Shown in pieces: positions 11,801 to 21,932 of a stretch of 36,144 nucleotides of DNA. The first letter of the stretch is position 1; every line of letters starts with the position of its first letter. Source of the stretch: Hyphochytrium catenoides (Eukaryota > Sar > Hyphochytriomycetes > Hyphochytriales > Hyphochytriaceae); assembly GCA_900088475.1 (NCBI GenBank), contig FLMG01002864.1, positions 104,238 through 140,381 of the forward strand, written 5' to 3'. The position numbers and the translations under genes were made by a program. A model generated the notes under the pieces. That model was not told the origin of the DNA, ran no database searches, and worked only from the letters and a program-made list of their open reading frames with translations.

Positions 11801-13644
11801 TTCATTACCTCTTATGATCAATGCAGCTGGACGAGGGCCTATATGACTACTTCCGGACGGAAATGTTTGCTCTTCGTAGCCGCCAGCAGCAGCATCACAG
11901 TGGGCGAGAGAGGGGCGAGGCAGGACCCACTATAGAAAAGTTCCTGCAGGTGTTCCGTCTTACTCTCCTCTATTATCAAGACTACCAGAGAGCGCAACTG
12001 CCCGAGCTTCCTATCCTATTGGTGCTCACAGATGTGGCCTTATATGTGGTTACGGATTCTTTCCAAGGTATGGCTTGCGTTGTCTCTATTGCCCTCTGGT
12101 CAATCATCCGCCAGCCAGTCTTTCTGCTTGTCGCTCTCTTGGCCGTCCTGCTCGCGGCGGGCAACGCCCCCTAAAATTTCCCTTACGGTGGCTCCACCAG
12201 CAGCTGCCGTCCACAATCCTCTTCTCATTTTGCCTTGCTCTGGTCTTTCGCAAAGTAGGCAAGAGAGGGGAGCACGTCTACAATGAGAGGACAGTGCGGG
12301 TGCTCCATCGACTCCCACTGAAAGACTTGACAATCATCCTGGTTGGATTCTATGGGCAGTCCTTGCGGCTGACATTCACAAGCTTTAGTAGGACGTAAGC
12401 TTATCGTCTTGCCTACGGCGGGAGATCTTTTGGTCTTCACTTTCCAGTCATGACACTTTTTCTTCTTCCTTTCGGCTCCTCCTAGCCTCTCCCTCTTTGT
12501 CCCATATCCGTAGACCTGCTATCACTGTGTTACCGGCAATCGGTGGTCGTCTCGCAATGGTGCAACTATCTATTGCAGTCGATCGTTGCCTCTTCTGTTC
12601 CGTCTTGGCTCTACAATTTTTCCTTCTCTAAGCGGCCAGCCATTCCGCTAGGTTGGTGCTCATCACGCGATGGAAGGATCTTACATATGAGATCTCGGAC
12701 CGGCTTTTCCAGCTGTCAAAGGAGCTCTCTGGCGGCTGTCAATTGTCTACAGACGACTTCAACACCCTTGACGACCTTTCACTCAATATCACGGGCGGCA
12801 AGAGCCAGATAAAGGCTTATGCAATGCTTTTCGAGGTTCGCTGTCTAATATGCATCCTGTCAGCTCTTTCTTCTGTCTCAGGTGTAGAGGTTTGCGGCCC
12901 TTGTCGGCTTGTTCTCCTCTGGCGGTCACCAGTGTTTGTCCCAGTAGACTTCAAAAAGGCTTGCTGAATTCTGATTTTGGAGACTGCGTTCGTTCAAGTC
13001 CTGCCTTCTCTGCTAAGGCTAATTCTTCTCTTACCTCAGAAAGGAAGTGGCGTTGACCTGATACCGAGGACACTATTGCTTACAGCGGAGGTAGCACATT
13101 GGATTAGTTTACTTCTCTATGGTCAAAAATTGTCTTCGCCCAATATGCCAGCTGTTTCTTGTTGACGCCAACTTTCTTTCTTATGCCCTGATTGCCGTTG
13201 TCTTTTATAGGAGCTCTACTTGTTGGATGATGACATTGCTCGCCGAAACAAGAGTTGGACATCACAATTTACGATAGCTCAGGCGATTCCCATCAGGTTA
13301 GCCACACCCTGGAATTGTTAGAACCTAGAGGGCGATGCTTCAAATGACCCTCAGCACAAAGAGAACCGAAAGTTGACACCCTAAGACCTGATGCTCATTC
13401 ATATGACTTATGACGGGCAACCAGTGACCAGCTAGACAAGACTATGCTAAGCCGCTTATTCTCATGCAGGGATATCGTCAGTCTGGTCCTGGAGGAGCAC
13501 CCTCTCGAGTTTACTCTGGAAGTGAGGCGTCCAGGTGCTTTGTTGTTTGGAGCACGAAAAATCCACTTAAAGACACCTACCCGGGAGATGAAAGACAGGG
13601 TGGTCAAGGAGATTAGGACATTAGTCAATAAGAGACCATCCTAA
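5896..13644 (+). CDS. STK11IP-like (LKB1-interacting protein 1-like) leucine-rich-repeat protein
   Basis: Exons with agreeing phase are 6839-7036, 7169-7531, 7762-7890, 8018-8077, 8219-8266, 8371-8496, 8587-8823, 8869-8970, 9028-9178, 9364-9500, 9698-9856, 10047-10227, 10408-11265, 11366-11499, 11827-12067, 12259-12394, 12652-12835, 13040-13090, 13211-13296 and 13470-13644 (TAA). They total 3756 bases, or 1251 residues. The N-terminus is unresolved: a likely exon near 6347-6590 (KKLVRKLTEQLRDRL) and a first exon 5896-5994 (MSRRGKPSGPPKTG, GTACGT donor). LRR units span about 7169-8077 (LQRLDLRHNALTDVKGLENL, LTTLNIRGNKLRDL, LESIYLSDNPLTHAP), closed by a TLDGLPW cap. A basic stretch (RRLRRRKERNKK), Cys pairs at 10183-10465 and an acidic linker follow. 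Two PH-like strand sets end the protein (LPILLVLTDVALYVV; PRTLLLTAEELYLLDDD). The order matches STK11IP, an LRR protein that binds LKB1 in animals; the identification is inference from memory. Confidence 0.7.
7037..7168 (+). other. Probable GC-AG intron
   Basis: The exon ends CTTCAG and the intron would begin GCGAGT instead of GT. The acceptor is CTGTCTAG just before 7169. Both exons keep phase 0, and the joined protein (HRHCQNLQ-ECRLDHCELHSF) follows the expected LRR-family layout. No GT donor nearby restores the frame as well. GC-AG introns are a known minor class, so this is unusual rather than impossible. Confidence 0.6.
7567..7682. repeat. CT/TG-rich low-complexity tract inside an intron
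   Basis: Runs of TC and TG dinucleotides alternate here, ending in a short CA run. The tract lies wholly inside the 7532-7761 intron of the STK11IP-like gene, so it produces spurious open frames but no protein. It could act as a pyrimidine-rich splicing tract or be a neutral microsatellite. Confidence 0.9.
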
Positions 13645-13922
13645 GAAGCTAAGACTGCAAGAACCAGTGGGCAGGACAATCGTGATCAGACAATGCTAGT
13701 CTATGCGGCGTTTTGATTGAAGGTCCATCACCGAGACATAGAGAATAAGGAACCTCGGAGCGAAGTGCAGACTCCAGCTTACTACTAGTTTCAGGCAGCC
13801 TAGATGGAACGTGAAGATCCTTTCTATCTTCCCAAAATAAGACGCTATTTATTATTTAGGTTTGCTCTCATAAGAGAACCCGCTCTCCCGACACACTTTG
13901 TAACGCTAAGAGTGGCGCCTCC

Positions 13923-16462
13923 CTAGCCGAAGTTGATTCCTTGTGCCAGCGGCAAGCTGTCGCTGTGGTTGATGGTGCAGGTCGATCTCCGACAGTACTG
14001 TGGAAAAGGTTAAAATAAAGAAGCATACAGTTAGAGTTAAAGCAAGAAGCAAGAAGAAGGCAGGAGTGCCCAAGCAGTACCAGACTTCTCTCTCAACACT
14101 AACTGGAGGTTTCCTACCTGCTTCCAAGCATCACTGCCAGATTCCCTTCCTCCGCCTGTCTCTTTCTCCCCGCCGAAGGCGCCTCCAATCTCTGCGCCAC
14201 TGGTTCCGATGTTCACGTTAACGATGCCACAGTCTGAACCATTTGCGCCAGTCCACTTGAAGATAGCTTGCTGATTCTTAGTGAAGAGCGATGATGAAAG
14301 GCCTTGTGGAACGCTATTGTTTAGCTCGATTGCCTCGTCCAATGTCGAGAAGCGCAGCACATAGAGAATGGGTGCGAAAATCTCCTCCTGCGCATCCAAG
14401 ATTCAGATCATAGTGTAAGCGACTGGTCATCAGCTTGCTATTTGCAAGTATACACATAAGCAAAGAACGAGGATCGAATCGAGGACATATAACTCTAGAC
14501 CCTTCGTTGAAAGAGAAGTGGCCTAGTTACCTGAACAATCTCCGCTCTGGCGTCAATCTCAATGATTGTAGGCTCCACGAAGTTACCCTTTCTATCTGTG
14601 AGAACCTTGCCTCCGCGCAGGATCTGTGTGACAACATATAGAAGGCGGCCATGAACATTAATGTACTTTCCGCGGATCTCTCCTTCATGTCTTAACCCTA
14701 TCGATTTTCTGCACCTACAGTCTGGTCCATGCATATCCCTCAGTTGGATCAGCCCTTCTTCTGTAACGTCCGCCTTCATCACAGAAGTACTAGCTCTATA
14801 ACAAATGCCCCTAAGTCTTCTTCTTACCTTTCCACCCTGCTTCTTTGCTTCCTCTATTCCTCGCTTGTAATTCTCAACGGCTGCCTTATTGTGCAAAGGA
14901 CCGCACAGGGTCTGACTGTCCAGTGGATCTCCGATCTGTACACTGTTATATGCCTTCAATAGCTTTTCGACCACCGTACTGTAGACTTTATCCTGCAGGA
15001 ATAGGCGACGAAGAGAGGTACAGCGCTGTCCCGCTGTTCCGACAGCAGAAAATAGCGCCGCCCTGCTAGCTAACTCCAGGTCTGCATCGTCACAGACAAT
15101 CATAGCATTATTTCCGCCCAACTCTAGGATTTTCTTTGCAAAGCGGCGACCGGTGACTTCGCTAACGTGCCTGCCAATCTTCGTACTGCCGGTGAAGGAG
15201 ACAAGCTCAACGCGAGGATCTTGAATAAGTGCCTCCCCTACGGTTGGGCCACTGCAAGCAGTGGGAGTGGAGGGTTAGTAGGTGTCATAACACTCGAGAA
15301 CCTAGCAACTCTGTATGGTCAATACCTTCCACAGCAGAGAGAGGCAATTACCCCTGGATAACCACATTCTTCGAGGACCTCTGATGTCAGCTTGGTCAGT
15401 GCCACCGAAGTCAGACAGAGGGAGTCAGCGGGCTTCCAGATCTGTGTGTTTCCACACACCAAGCTCAGGGCAGCATTCCAGAACATGACGGCACAAGGGA
15501 AGTTGAAGGCGGTAATAATGCCCACATGGCCCTTCAGAGGATTGTACCGCTCCATCATAAAGTGACCGGGCCGTTCGGAGGGAATAACTTGGCCATTAAG
15601 AGCCCGTGACAGGCCTACAGCGAACTCGCAGATATCCACAGCTTCCTGGACTTCACCAACTCCCTGAGGTTAACAGGTGATAAAGAGAAGTGAGCCAACG
15701 GAAGCACAGAGCCACCTAAGGCTCAACTAATGACGTTGCCGGGGAGGAGGTTAGCGAGGAATGTACAAAGCACACCCCGATGCTATCACGTAGCTTCGGT
15801 AACGAGAGCCATAGGAATGATTGAGTTGCTGCAACAGAGGTCAAGAAGTAGGAGGGAGAACAGGGTTTACGCAGAAGTGGTCTGCATCCTTACGCACCTC
15901 AACTTTGATCTTTCCCATCTCCAGTGATACCAGAGCACCTAGATCGTCAATATGGTCCCTTAGCTTGAGGCCCATGCGACGCACCACTTCTCCTCTCTTA
16001 GGGGCCGGAACTTCCGCCCACATGGCCTTAGCCTGTGTTGCAGAGGCATACTTTCAGATGCCTAGCAGAAGAGCTGATAGAGGTAGTCGTTCGTCACCTT
16101 ATCCATCTCTTCAATGCATTTGTTATAGTCCTCCACAGTCCCCGTCCGAATCCTTGCGATGGGCTCGTTTGTGGCAGGATTTACTGAGGTGAACCATGGC
16201 CCATTTGCCTCCCACTTGCCCGAGTAGACGCCGATGTTATCCTTCTCCAGGCCTAATCGCTGCAGAGACGTTTAGGTTACTAGAAAGCATATGAAGCTGA
16301 TGGCCAGCTTCTAACCTTCAAAAAGGGATACTTGTCGAAAGTGAGCTCAGATGAAGACATGGCTCTTGATAATGGCAAGCTAAACGCTCTTGAGGTTCCT
16401 CGGAACAGGCTAGTTTGAGTCTTGGAGGTGGAAGCCTTCACTAGGGAGTAGACTGAAAGCAT
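13923..16462 (-). CDS. ALDH7A1: Aldehyde dehydrogenase family 7 (antiquitin, alpha-aminoadipic semialdehyde dehydrogenase)
   Basis: In animals and plants this NAD+-dependent enzyme oxidises alpha-aminoadipic semialdehyde in lysine breakdown and detoxifies aldehydes. There are eight coding exons: 16462-16316, 16259-16098, 16032-15898, 15663-15326, 15251-14828, 14623-14531, 14387-14118 and 13997-13923 (TAG). They total 1644 bases, or 547 residues (human 539). Blocks nearly identical to ALDH7A1 include [40 protein letters not shown] and LELGGNN with the general base Glu304. GTAGQRCTS holds the catalytic Cys338, and [15 protein letters not shown] is also present. The end [10 protein letters not shown] matches the human LPLAQGIKFQ. 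The first 35 residues ([11 protein letters not shown]...[10 protein letters not shown]) are rich in Ser, Arg and Lys and lack acidic residues, as in a mitochondrial presequence. The upstream start was chosen because the exon opens at a good acceptor just before it. Confidence 0.96.
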
Positions 16463-16467
16463 CACGC

Positions 16468-16595
16468 CTGAGATTAGGATAACACAGGGCACTGTTAGCA
16501 CAAAGCTTGCACAGCATCCACAATCTCAACCCGAGAGAGGTTACCTGAAGCGCTGCACTGCCAATAAATTGTTGGGAGCTAGTATATATATGGTG
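16468..16595 (-). promoter_or_regulatory. ALDH7 core promoter and 5' leader intron
   Basis: On the minus strand a TATATATA box (16583-16591) precedes an ATG-free stretch that ends GCTTCAG at 16545. A GTAACC donor follows, and a 77-base intron closes with CTAATCTCAG at 16468, five bases before the start codon. A TATA box about 30 bases ahead of the transcription start is the usual spacing, so transcription should begin near 16555 and the leader should be spliced. This is inferred from sequence alone. Confidence 0.5.
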
Positions 16596-17309
16596 GAGTT
16601 AGCGACAAGCCCGTTAGAAGCAGACTGGCAATAGATTTCTGAGTCAATGGCAGTGCGCTATGGAAGAAGCTCGAACAGACGGCCAAGGATCTGTGGCATC
16701 ACTCACCGCACTTGCTCAGTTGACAAGGATGGAGGATGAAGAGCCAGCCACACGGTGGTCTTCAGGAGTGCCTCTCTGTCAACAGGTTCCAAGGTTGTCA
16801 CAGTGCAACCGTGGTTGGTGACGCGACTCCTCATGCCAGATGAGTCACCTAAATCTATAGAAGTGATGGAGGGTGATATGTCACCGCTTGGGGATTGTGG
16901 AACGGGTGAGAGGCAAAAGAATCAAGCCATCAGTGGAAATGTGGGGATATACATAATAACTCTATCTAAAACCAAGGTTATTAGTGATTAAAGCATTTAT
17001 ATTCCATATAACTCGAGCTTAGTTGAAGTTCAAGTGCTGAGCGCATCAAACGCAAGGTTTGGGTGATGTTAGGAAGAGGGACGGCCTTCATCCTTCATCA
17101 TCAGCTCATCAGGCACATCAGGCACTTGTTGAGCGCTGCAGACAGATCCGAAGATCCAGAGGCATTGACTCGTGGCATTCGAAACTCTATAGAGGTTGGA
17201 GAGGTGATAAGCCATAGATTATTTATGAAAGCCTTCAAGGTATTAGGGCGGTTTGGTCGGACTGGTGAGGAGGTAATCTTATGGTTAGGCTTGTATTTCG
17301 CAGATAATG
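16596..17309. other. Intergenic region with no recognised gene
   Basis: This lies between the ALDH7 promoter and the duplicated JMJD7 segment. Short open frames occur on the plus strand (for example from 17066, which runs on into the duplicated segment), but none shows a family motif or clear splice partners. I see nothing else that I can support. Confidence 0.4.
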
Positions 17310-18205
17310 CGGTCGCCTCCTCCCCGCGCTCACCGATGTCTAAGACCTCGCCCCAAGCCAGCTCTTACTTTTGGGCGCGTTAGCAAGGATCAGCGAATAG
17401 AAAGGCCATTCAGTCACCGAGGTCCGATGCACGAGGAATAATGCGATGCTTGCGAGAGGCTGGGCACTCGAGACGACTAGCTCTTAGTAGTGCTACTTTA
17501 GACGCTCACCCGCTGAAGCGTTTGGCTTTCTTAATCAGCTCGTTCCTCCGCATTGTAGAGAAGAGGAGTGGGTCCTCATGAAGTTTATGAGCGGGTTTAA
17601 GTAGATCCATTTACAATCAAGCCCCATACATGCCTGATCGTTTGACCATTATTCTAGCCTTACAAAGATGATGATAAAGAGACGACGCCATTTAGTTCAC
17701 TGCTATAGTTCTTCCTTTCCGGGCTACTTGGTGATACCTAAGCAGGCGCGTATATACGAGATCTGCCTTGCAGCAGCTGACCAGCACCTTCTTCAATCTA
17801 CCAGAGGCTTGGAAGGTAGAGGACTTCGCCTGCACCACCACAACGTGAAGTTGAGAGGCTAATTGATGCAAAGGGTACTGGCTGTCGCTCAGTAGTGGGC
17901 CTCTGATGGTCATAGCTATCCATCTGAACGTCGGAGCGGAGTCTTTGTCAAGCACGACGCTCCATTCGCCATTTGCGACGAGAGGTAGGGTCCCTGCTGC
18001 TTCCATGTTGCCTGCCGCTGTCTGTTCGCCACTGTAGCGGTGGGTGGTTGCTCCTCGATATTCTCCTCTAACAAGAGAAGTTCCGCCGCTGGATAGGGAT
18101 AGAGTGAACCTCCTCCTTTCACCACCAGTGATGACTGCATATAAGTTCTGAATGACAATGATTAGTGACTAAACGTCGGATAGTCCAAACAAGAATTATC
18201 ACCTC
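17310..18205. repeat. Segmental duplication, left copy (with 19258-20156)
   Basis: This stretch aligns by eye, in the same orientation, with 19258-20156. Shared blocks include the 3' flank (cgatgtctaagacctcgccc here, tatgcctaagaccttgccc there), the exon and the introns of JMJD7. Because intron sequence is shared, it is a genomic duplication and not a retrocopy. Similarity stops at about 18205, where retroelement coding sequence begins. Many substitutions and small indels separate the copies. Confidence 0.85.
17500..18147 (-). pseudogene. Decayed partial copy of JMJD7
   Basis: This holds remnants of the last three JMJD7 exons: the JmjC core after the first metal-binding motif, the YHQVARKGRTIAVN exon, and the C-terminal exon. 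Compared with the complete copy at 19437-21016, the core exon has several frame-changing indels (near VITGGERR, the ANGEWS region and HVVVVQAK) and the LYLPSLW segment is broken. The exons carrying the start codon and the HxD iron-binding motif are absent. It cannot encode an active hydroxylase. Some blocks (ANGEWSVVLDKDSAP, RKGRTIAVN) remain intact, which suggests the duplication is not very old. Confidence 0.85.
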
Positions 18206-18394
18206 GACTGCATATACTTGTAACAATATGGCAGCGATAGCGTGCTTACTACCGTCGGTATAAACGATGAAAGGTTTGTCCAAATCCGGAGCCTGAAGCA
18301 CCAGGCCTTGGGTAGACTGCACTTTAATGAACTCGACTGCTGATGTTAAGCTGCCCCCTGTATAGCAGAGAGGCATACATCTCGCAACTCTCAC
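18200..18394 (-). mobile_element. Ty3/gypsy-type retrotransposon fragment (RNase H region)
   Basis: The minus strand encodes VLQAPDLDKPFIVYTDGSKH followed by AIAAILLQ. This is the hallmark start of the RNase H domain that follows reverse transcriptase in Ty3/gypsy polyproteins (family pattern: vLxxPDfskPFiveTDASxxgiGavLxQ). About 40 codons are recognisable. No protease, integrase or long terminal repeat is visible nearby, so this is a solo scrap. It ends within a few bases of the JMJD7 pseudogene duplication boundary. Confidence 0.7.
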
Positions 18395-19257
18395 TAGTAT
18401 GTACGGACACTGCTCCGCAATCTTGCAAAGGCTTATCGCCTAGCGAGGAGAATTATTAGCGAAAGGCCTTTATTTGAGGGTACAAGCATAGCACTTTAAC
18501 TCCAAAGTTATTACTCCGTATTAGATAACAGTCGTCCTTCAAAGTGAGAGCCTAAATAATGGTCAGCAGCACATAATGAGTGGCGTACACAACGACCACG
18601 GAGTATTATCTTTTCAACTTTCAGGAGATTCTCATCATCAGGACGATGATGCATTGTTACTGGCCTTTCCATTGATTATGAACTGATACAGCAGCAGTGG
18701 TGCTTCTACTGCAAAGCAGAGAAGAAGATCATTGGAATTTTTTCTTTCTTGATGAGCTCTGAAACGCTGTATCATCAGCATAATGAAGTTCTAAAATAGG
18801 AACGACGGACACTGGGACTAATCGGCCAAAGGCTGCGTTACTAAGCGAAACGACGGCTAATAGTGAAGAAGGCATTTTCGGGTTACGCATGGTTGAACGC
18901 GGTGATGTCATCGATGTTTGGTGTCAACAAGAGGGATCCCTAGTAGTCCTCGGTCCTTGTACTCATCATTCAGCTCGTCGATAATAGAACTCACTGAGCT
19001 GTCAGAGATAATAATAACCAACCACCGCGTACCACAAAATCAGCTGAGGATTGATGACCGGTGTAGATGGTGCAGGTGTTTTATCTAAACAACAATTCTT
19101 TATCAACCAAAGCTGTCGGACCTAGCTGAGATGAAGGTCCTAGGGAATTTGGGTTGAAGTTGGGGTCTGGAGGATGGGTATCACCGGGATCTACACCGCT
19201 ATTGAGTGCGGGCTGAAGTTCTGCTGCTGCTGATGGCTAATTGAATAGACCACGACA
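18395..19257. other. Spacer between JMJD7 copies, probably retroelement debris
   Basis: Apart from a possible non-LTR reverse transcriptase scrap at 18729-18911, I recognise nothing here. Open frames are short and interrupted. Its position between two segmental copies, next to a gypsy fragment, suggests degraded mobile-element sequence, but this is inference. Confidence 0.4.
18729..18911 (-). mobile_element. Possible reverse transcriptase scrap with YADD motif
   Basis: The minus strand reads VVPILELHYADDTAF. The YADD box preceded by a short hydrophobic strand is the catalytic signature of reverse transcriptases, and an L-x-YADD-x form is typical of non-LTR (LINE) elements. Only about 20 residues fit, with no upstream palm motifs seen, so a chance match is possible. 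Confidence 0.35.
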
Positions 19258-20156
19258 TGTCCCTCGCCGCGCTCGCCTATGCCTAAGACCTTGCCCAATG
19301 CAGCTCTCACTTATTGGTGCGTTAGTAGGGATGAGTGAATAGAGAGAGCCACTCAGTCACCCAGACTCATGCACAGATAAAAAGTTGCGATGCTTACCAG
19401 AGGCTGGACACTGGTTGACTAACTCTAGGGTCTACTCTACACGCTTCCCTGCTGCAACGTTTGGCTTTCTTCAGCAGCCTGGTCCTCCGCATGGTAGAGA
19501 AGTGGGGTGGGGCCTCTGATGACATTTCTGAGCAGGTTGTAGTAGACCCATTTACAATCAAACTGCATGTCATGCCTGATCCAATGACCATTATTCTAGC
19601 CTTGCAGCAGTTGATAAGAAAGAGACGATGCCACTCACCAGTAGTTCACTGCTATAGTTCTTCCTTTCTGGGCTACTTGGTGATACCTAAGCAGGCGCGT
19701 ATATAAGAGATCTACCTTACAGCAGCTGACAAGGAGTTTATCCAACACCCTACCAGAGACTTGGGAGATAGAGGACTTCGCCTGGTCGGACCACAACGTG
19801 AAGTGGAGAAGCTAATTGATGCAATGGGTACTGGGCGTCGCGCTCAGTATTGGGTCTCTGATGGTCATAAGGAGTGATAGCTATCCATCTGACCGGAGCG
19901 GAGTCTTTGTCAAGCACAACGCTCCATTCGCCATTTGCGAGAGGGAGAGTTCTTGCTGTTTCCATGTTGCCTGCCGCTGTCTGTTCGCCATTGTAGCGGT
20001 AAGTGGCCCCTGCATATTCTCTCTCATAGAGGAAAGGAAGGTCCGCCGGGGGATAGAGAGTGAACCTCTTTTCACCAGTGATGACTGCATATAAATTCTG
20101 ATGACAATGATTAGTGTTTAAAGCTCGGACAGTGCAAATCAAGAATTTTCGACCTC
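19258..20156. repeat. Segmental duplication, right copy (with 17310-18205)
   Basis: This is the partner of the left copy. It contains the 3' flank and exons 6 to 8 of the complete JMJD7 gene, with the intervening introns. The two copies are direct repeats about 1.95 kb apart. Similarity ends at the exon 5 splice border near 20154. Confidence 0.85.
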
Positions 20157-21016
20157 ATAATGATCCTTATGTAAAGAGGACACCGACCGTTCGTCGCCTA
20201 TCCATAGGTTCACCTTCAGGTGTAACAGCACGTAAGCACACCACCAGAGTATGGTTATTGCTGCAAGCCTACCGCGTCCGGCTCATTATCAAAGATATCA
20301 GACGCGAAGCCCAAGGATGGCTCAATGTCGTCGTCCATAAGGCCCTGGAACTCAATCCGTAGGCTGTCATTCTAAGGGAATCTTGTGAGCGACGCCCGAT
20401 GCTTTCACCTACTGGAGGCTAGCTCTAAGACTGACCTGGTGGGAAAGGTATGGTACACCATGGTAGTCATGGTTGTTGAGGATAGCAAAGAAGTCTTGCA
20501 GGCTCATTTTTCTCTCCTCGGGCTTGACAAAGAGTTCCCGTGAGCCGACGGGGATGACGCAATCAGCTAGGCCATTGGGCGTCACGTTAACTATATGGAC
20601 AAAGGTATCACCGCAAGTCAGAAGAGTCCAGGTAGCGCTGTAATAGTAGGACCTTTATTAGCGTGGCGCCGACGTCCTTCGGCCTACCCGAGACAATAGG
20701 ATTTCCTGTTTTACTAATCAGGTAAGAGTCATCCTTCCATCGTTTCAGGGCGGGCCAATGATCGATGGCCCCGCATATAATAGCCGGTTCATTTCTGCTA
20801 ACAAAGTCTTTATAGAATCTTAGTGGATCTATGGGAGCTTTGATACGTCTGATCTCTGAAGACTGAACCTAGGGTGTGCAAAGCGGTCGTAGGCTGAGGG
20901 ACCCAATCTTCGGAGAGCCAATATTACACTCATAATCTATGAAGCATCCTTACCCAGAAGTCACGAACATCAGAAGATAACTGCTGAAGCGGTTGTCCTG
21001 GGTTTGTTGTCGTCAT
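19437..21016 (-). CDS. JMJD7: JmjC domain protein 7 (2-oxoglutarate-dependent lysyl hydroxylase)
   Basis: In animals JMJD7 is a cytosolic Fe(II)/2-oxoglutarate oxygenase that hydroxylates a lysine of the DRG1/DRG2 GTPases. There are eight exons: 21016-20954, 20868-20688, 20590-20436, 20371-20273, 20213-20154, 20097-19754, 19686-19639 and 19575-19437. They total 1089 bases, or 362 residues (human 316). Conserved blocks are RNEPAIICGAIDHWPALKRW, VTPNGLAD, SSLHKDHYENLYAVITGEKR, LYLPSLWYHQV and RTIAVNYWHDM. Metal ligands His181, Asp183 and His303 and the 2-oxoglutarate-binding Lys196 (GEK) are all present, so it should be active. The start gives MTTTNPGQPLQQLSSDVRDF before a GTAAGG donor. Every junction keeps phase. 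It is divergent from enolase, with about 0.9 kb between starts, and a truncated decayed copy lies downstream. Confidence 0.94.
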
Positions 21017-21932
21017 TCTTTTCTTTGCCACTGCGGCCTTTGGAGGTCAGTCACAATTGGCGGACGTTACAGCGCTTTCCACGAAGTCATTCTCATGTAT
21101 CGAAAGGTTACTAGTCGTTACTTATCCTCCATAAGCACGGAACGGAGATAATGCCACGCGGTCTCTGTCCTATGACGATCCGTGTGTTTGAACATGTAAC
21201 CTATTGCCGCTAAATCCTCAGTCCCGATGTTGATGCTCATCAAACCCAACAGTACAAAGACTTGCAGGCATTGACGACGGCCCTTTCCTATGCACCTCCA
21301 CCGAGGGAAAGGCCAAAAGGGCAGGCTAGTTGGGAGATCGTGCAGCACCTGCAGCCCTTGCTAGGATGAAGCTTATTGACCCGCCCCACTTGTTCCCATT
21401 CCTCCTCAACAGGCCAAAGAGATGAGAATCCTTTCCGATCATCCCCACCATCGCGTCGCCCAATCATCGGTCAGAATGATCACACAGACAGGTCCGGAAC
21501 TGGATACATTAATCTTGGTTCTATGCCAAATAAACGCTATCGAGTCAGATAACCAGCATGCTGGTGGAGAAGATTCTAGACAAGAGCTCCGTTGGCTTGG
21601 TCTTCAAAGGGCTGGAGCCTGTCCACAAGAAGACCTTGAGTGAGCGTTGACCATTGCTTTTTATAGAGCATGGTGAGGGAACTACTTGTGTTTGACTGCT
21701 TTGTATCCATCATCATTATGACCTGAACCTGGCCTGTCAGAACGGGCGTGTCGTTCGATTCTAGATAACCACCATCTGACCTGCCGGTATTTGTAATAAA
21801 GATACCTGTATTTCAGATGTAGGGATCCTATCTGAGGTCGAGAAACATCTTAGATACCGATCATTTCCCATCTTTCCTTGCCCAGCGCAAAACACTTTTT
21901 GTTGAGCTTCAGAATTCTGCCCTTATCGCATC
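21017..21932. other. Divergent JMJD7/enolase intergenic region
   Basis: These 916 bases separate the start codons of JMJD7 (-) and enolase (+) and should hold both promoters. I see no clear TATA box. An 80-codon minus-strand frame (about 21360-21118, ending YLRSVLMEDK) and a 73-codon plus-strand frame (21422-21643) are open but show no family motif. The first follows a CCTAG acceptor-like site, so a small unrecognised gene is possible. Confidence 0.4.

Noticed and set aside
14640-14827. Continuation of the ALDH7 frame between exons 5 and 6
   Set aside because: The frame is open, but its sequence does not match the ALDH7 family. Skipping it joins QGGK to [11 protein letters not shown], exactly the expected length.
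15970-16060. Longer ALDH7 exon 3 starting before the ACACAG acceptor
   Set aside because: It would add six residues compared with family members; the acceptor just before GCTAAGGCC gives the expected spacing.
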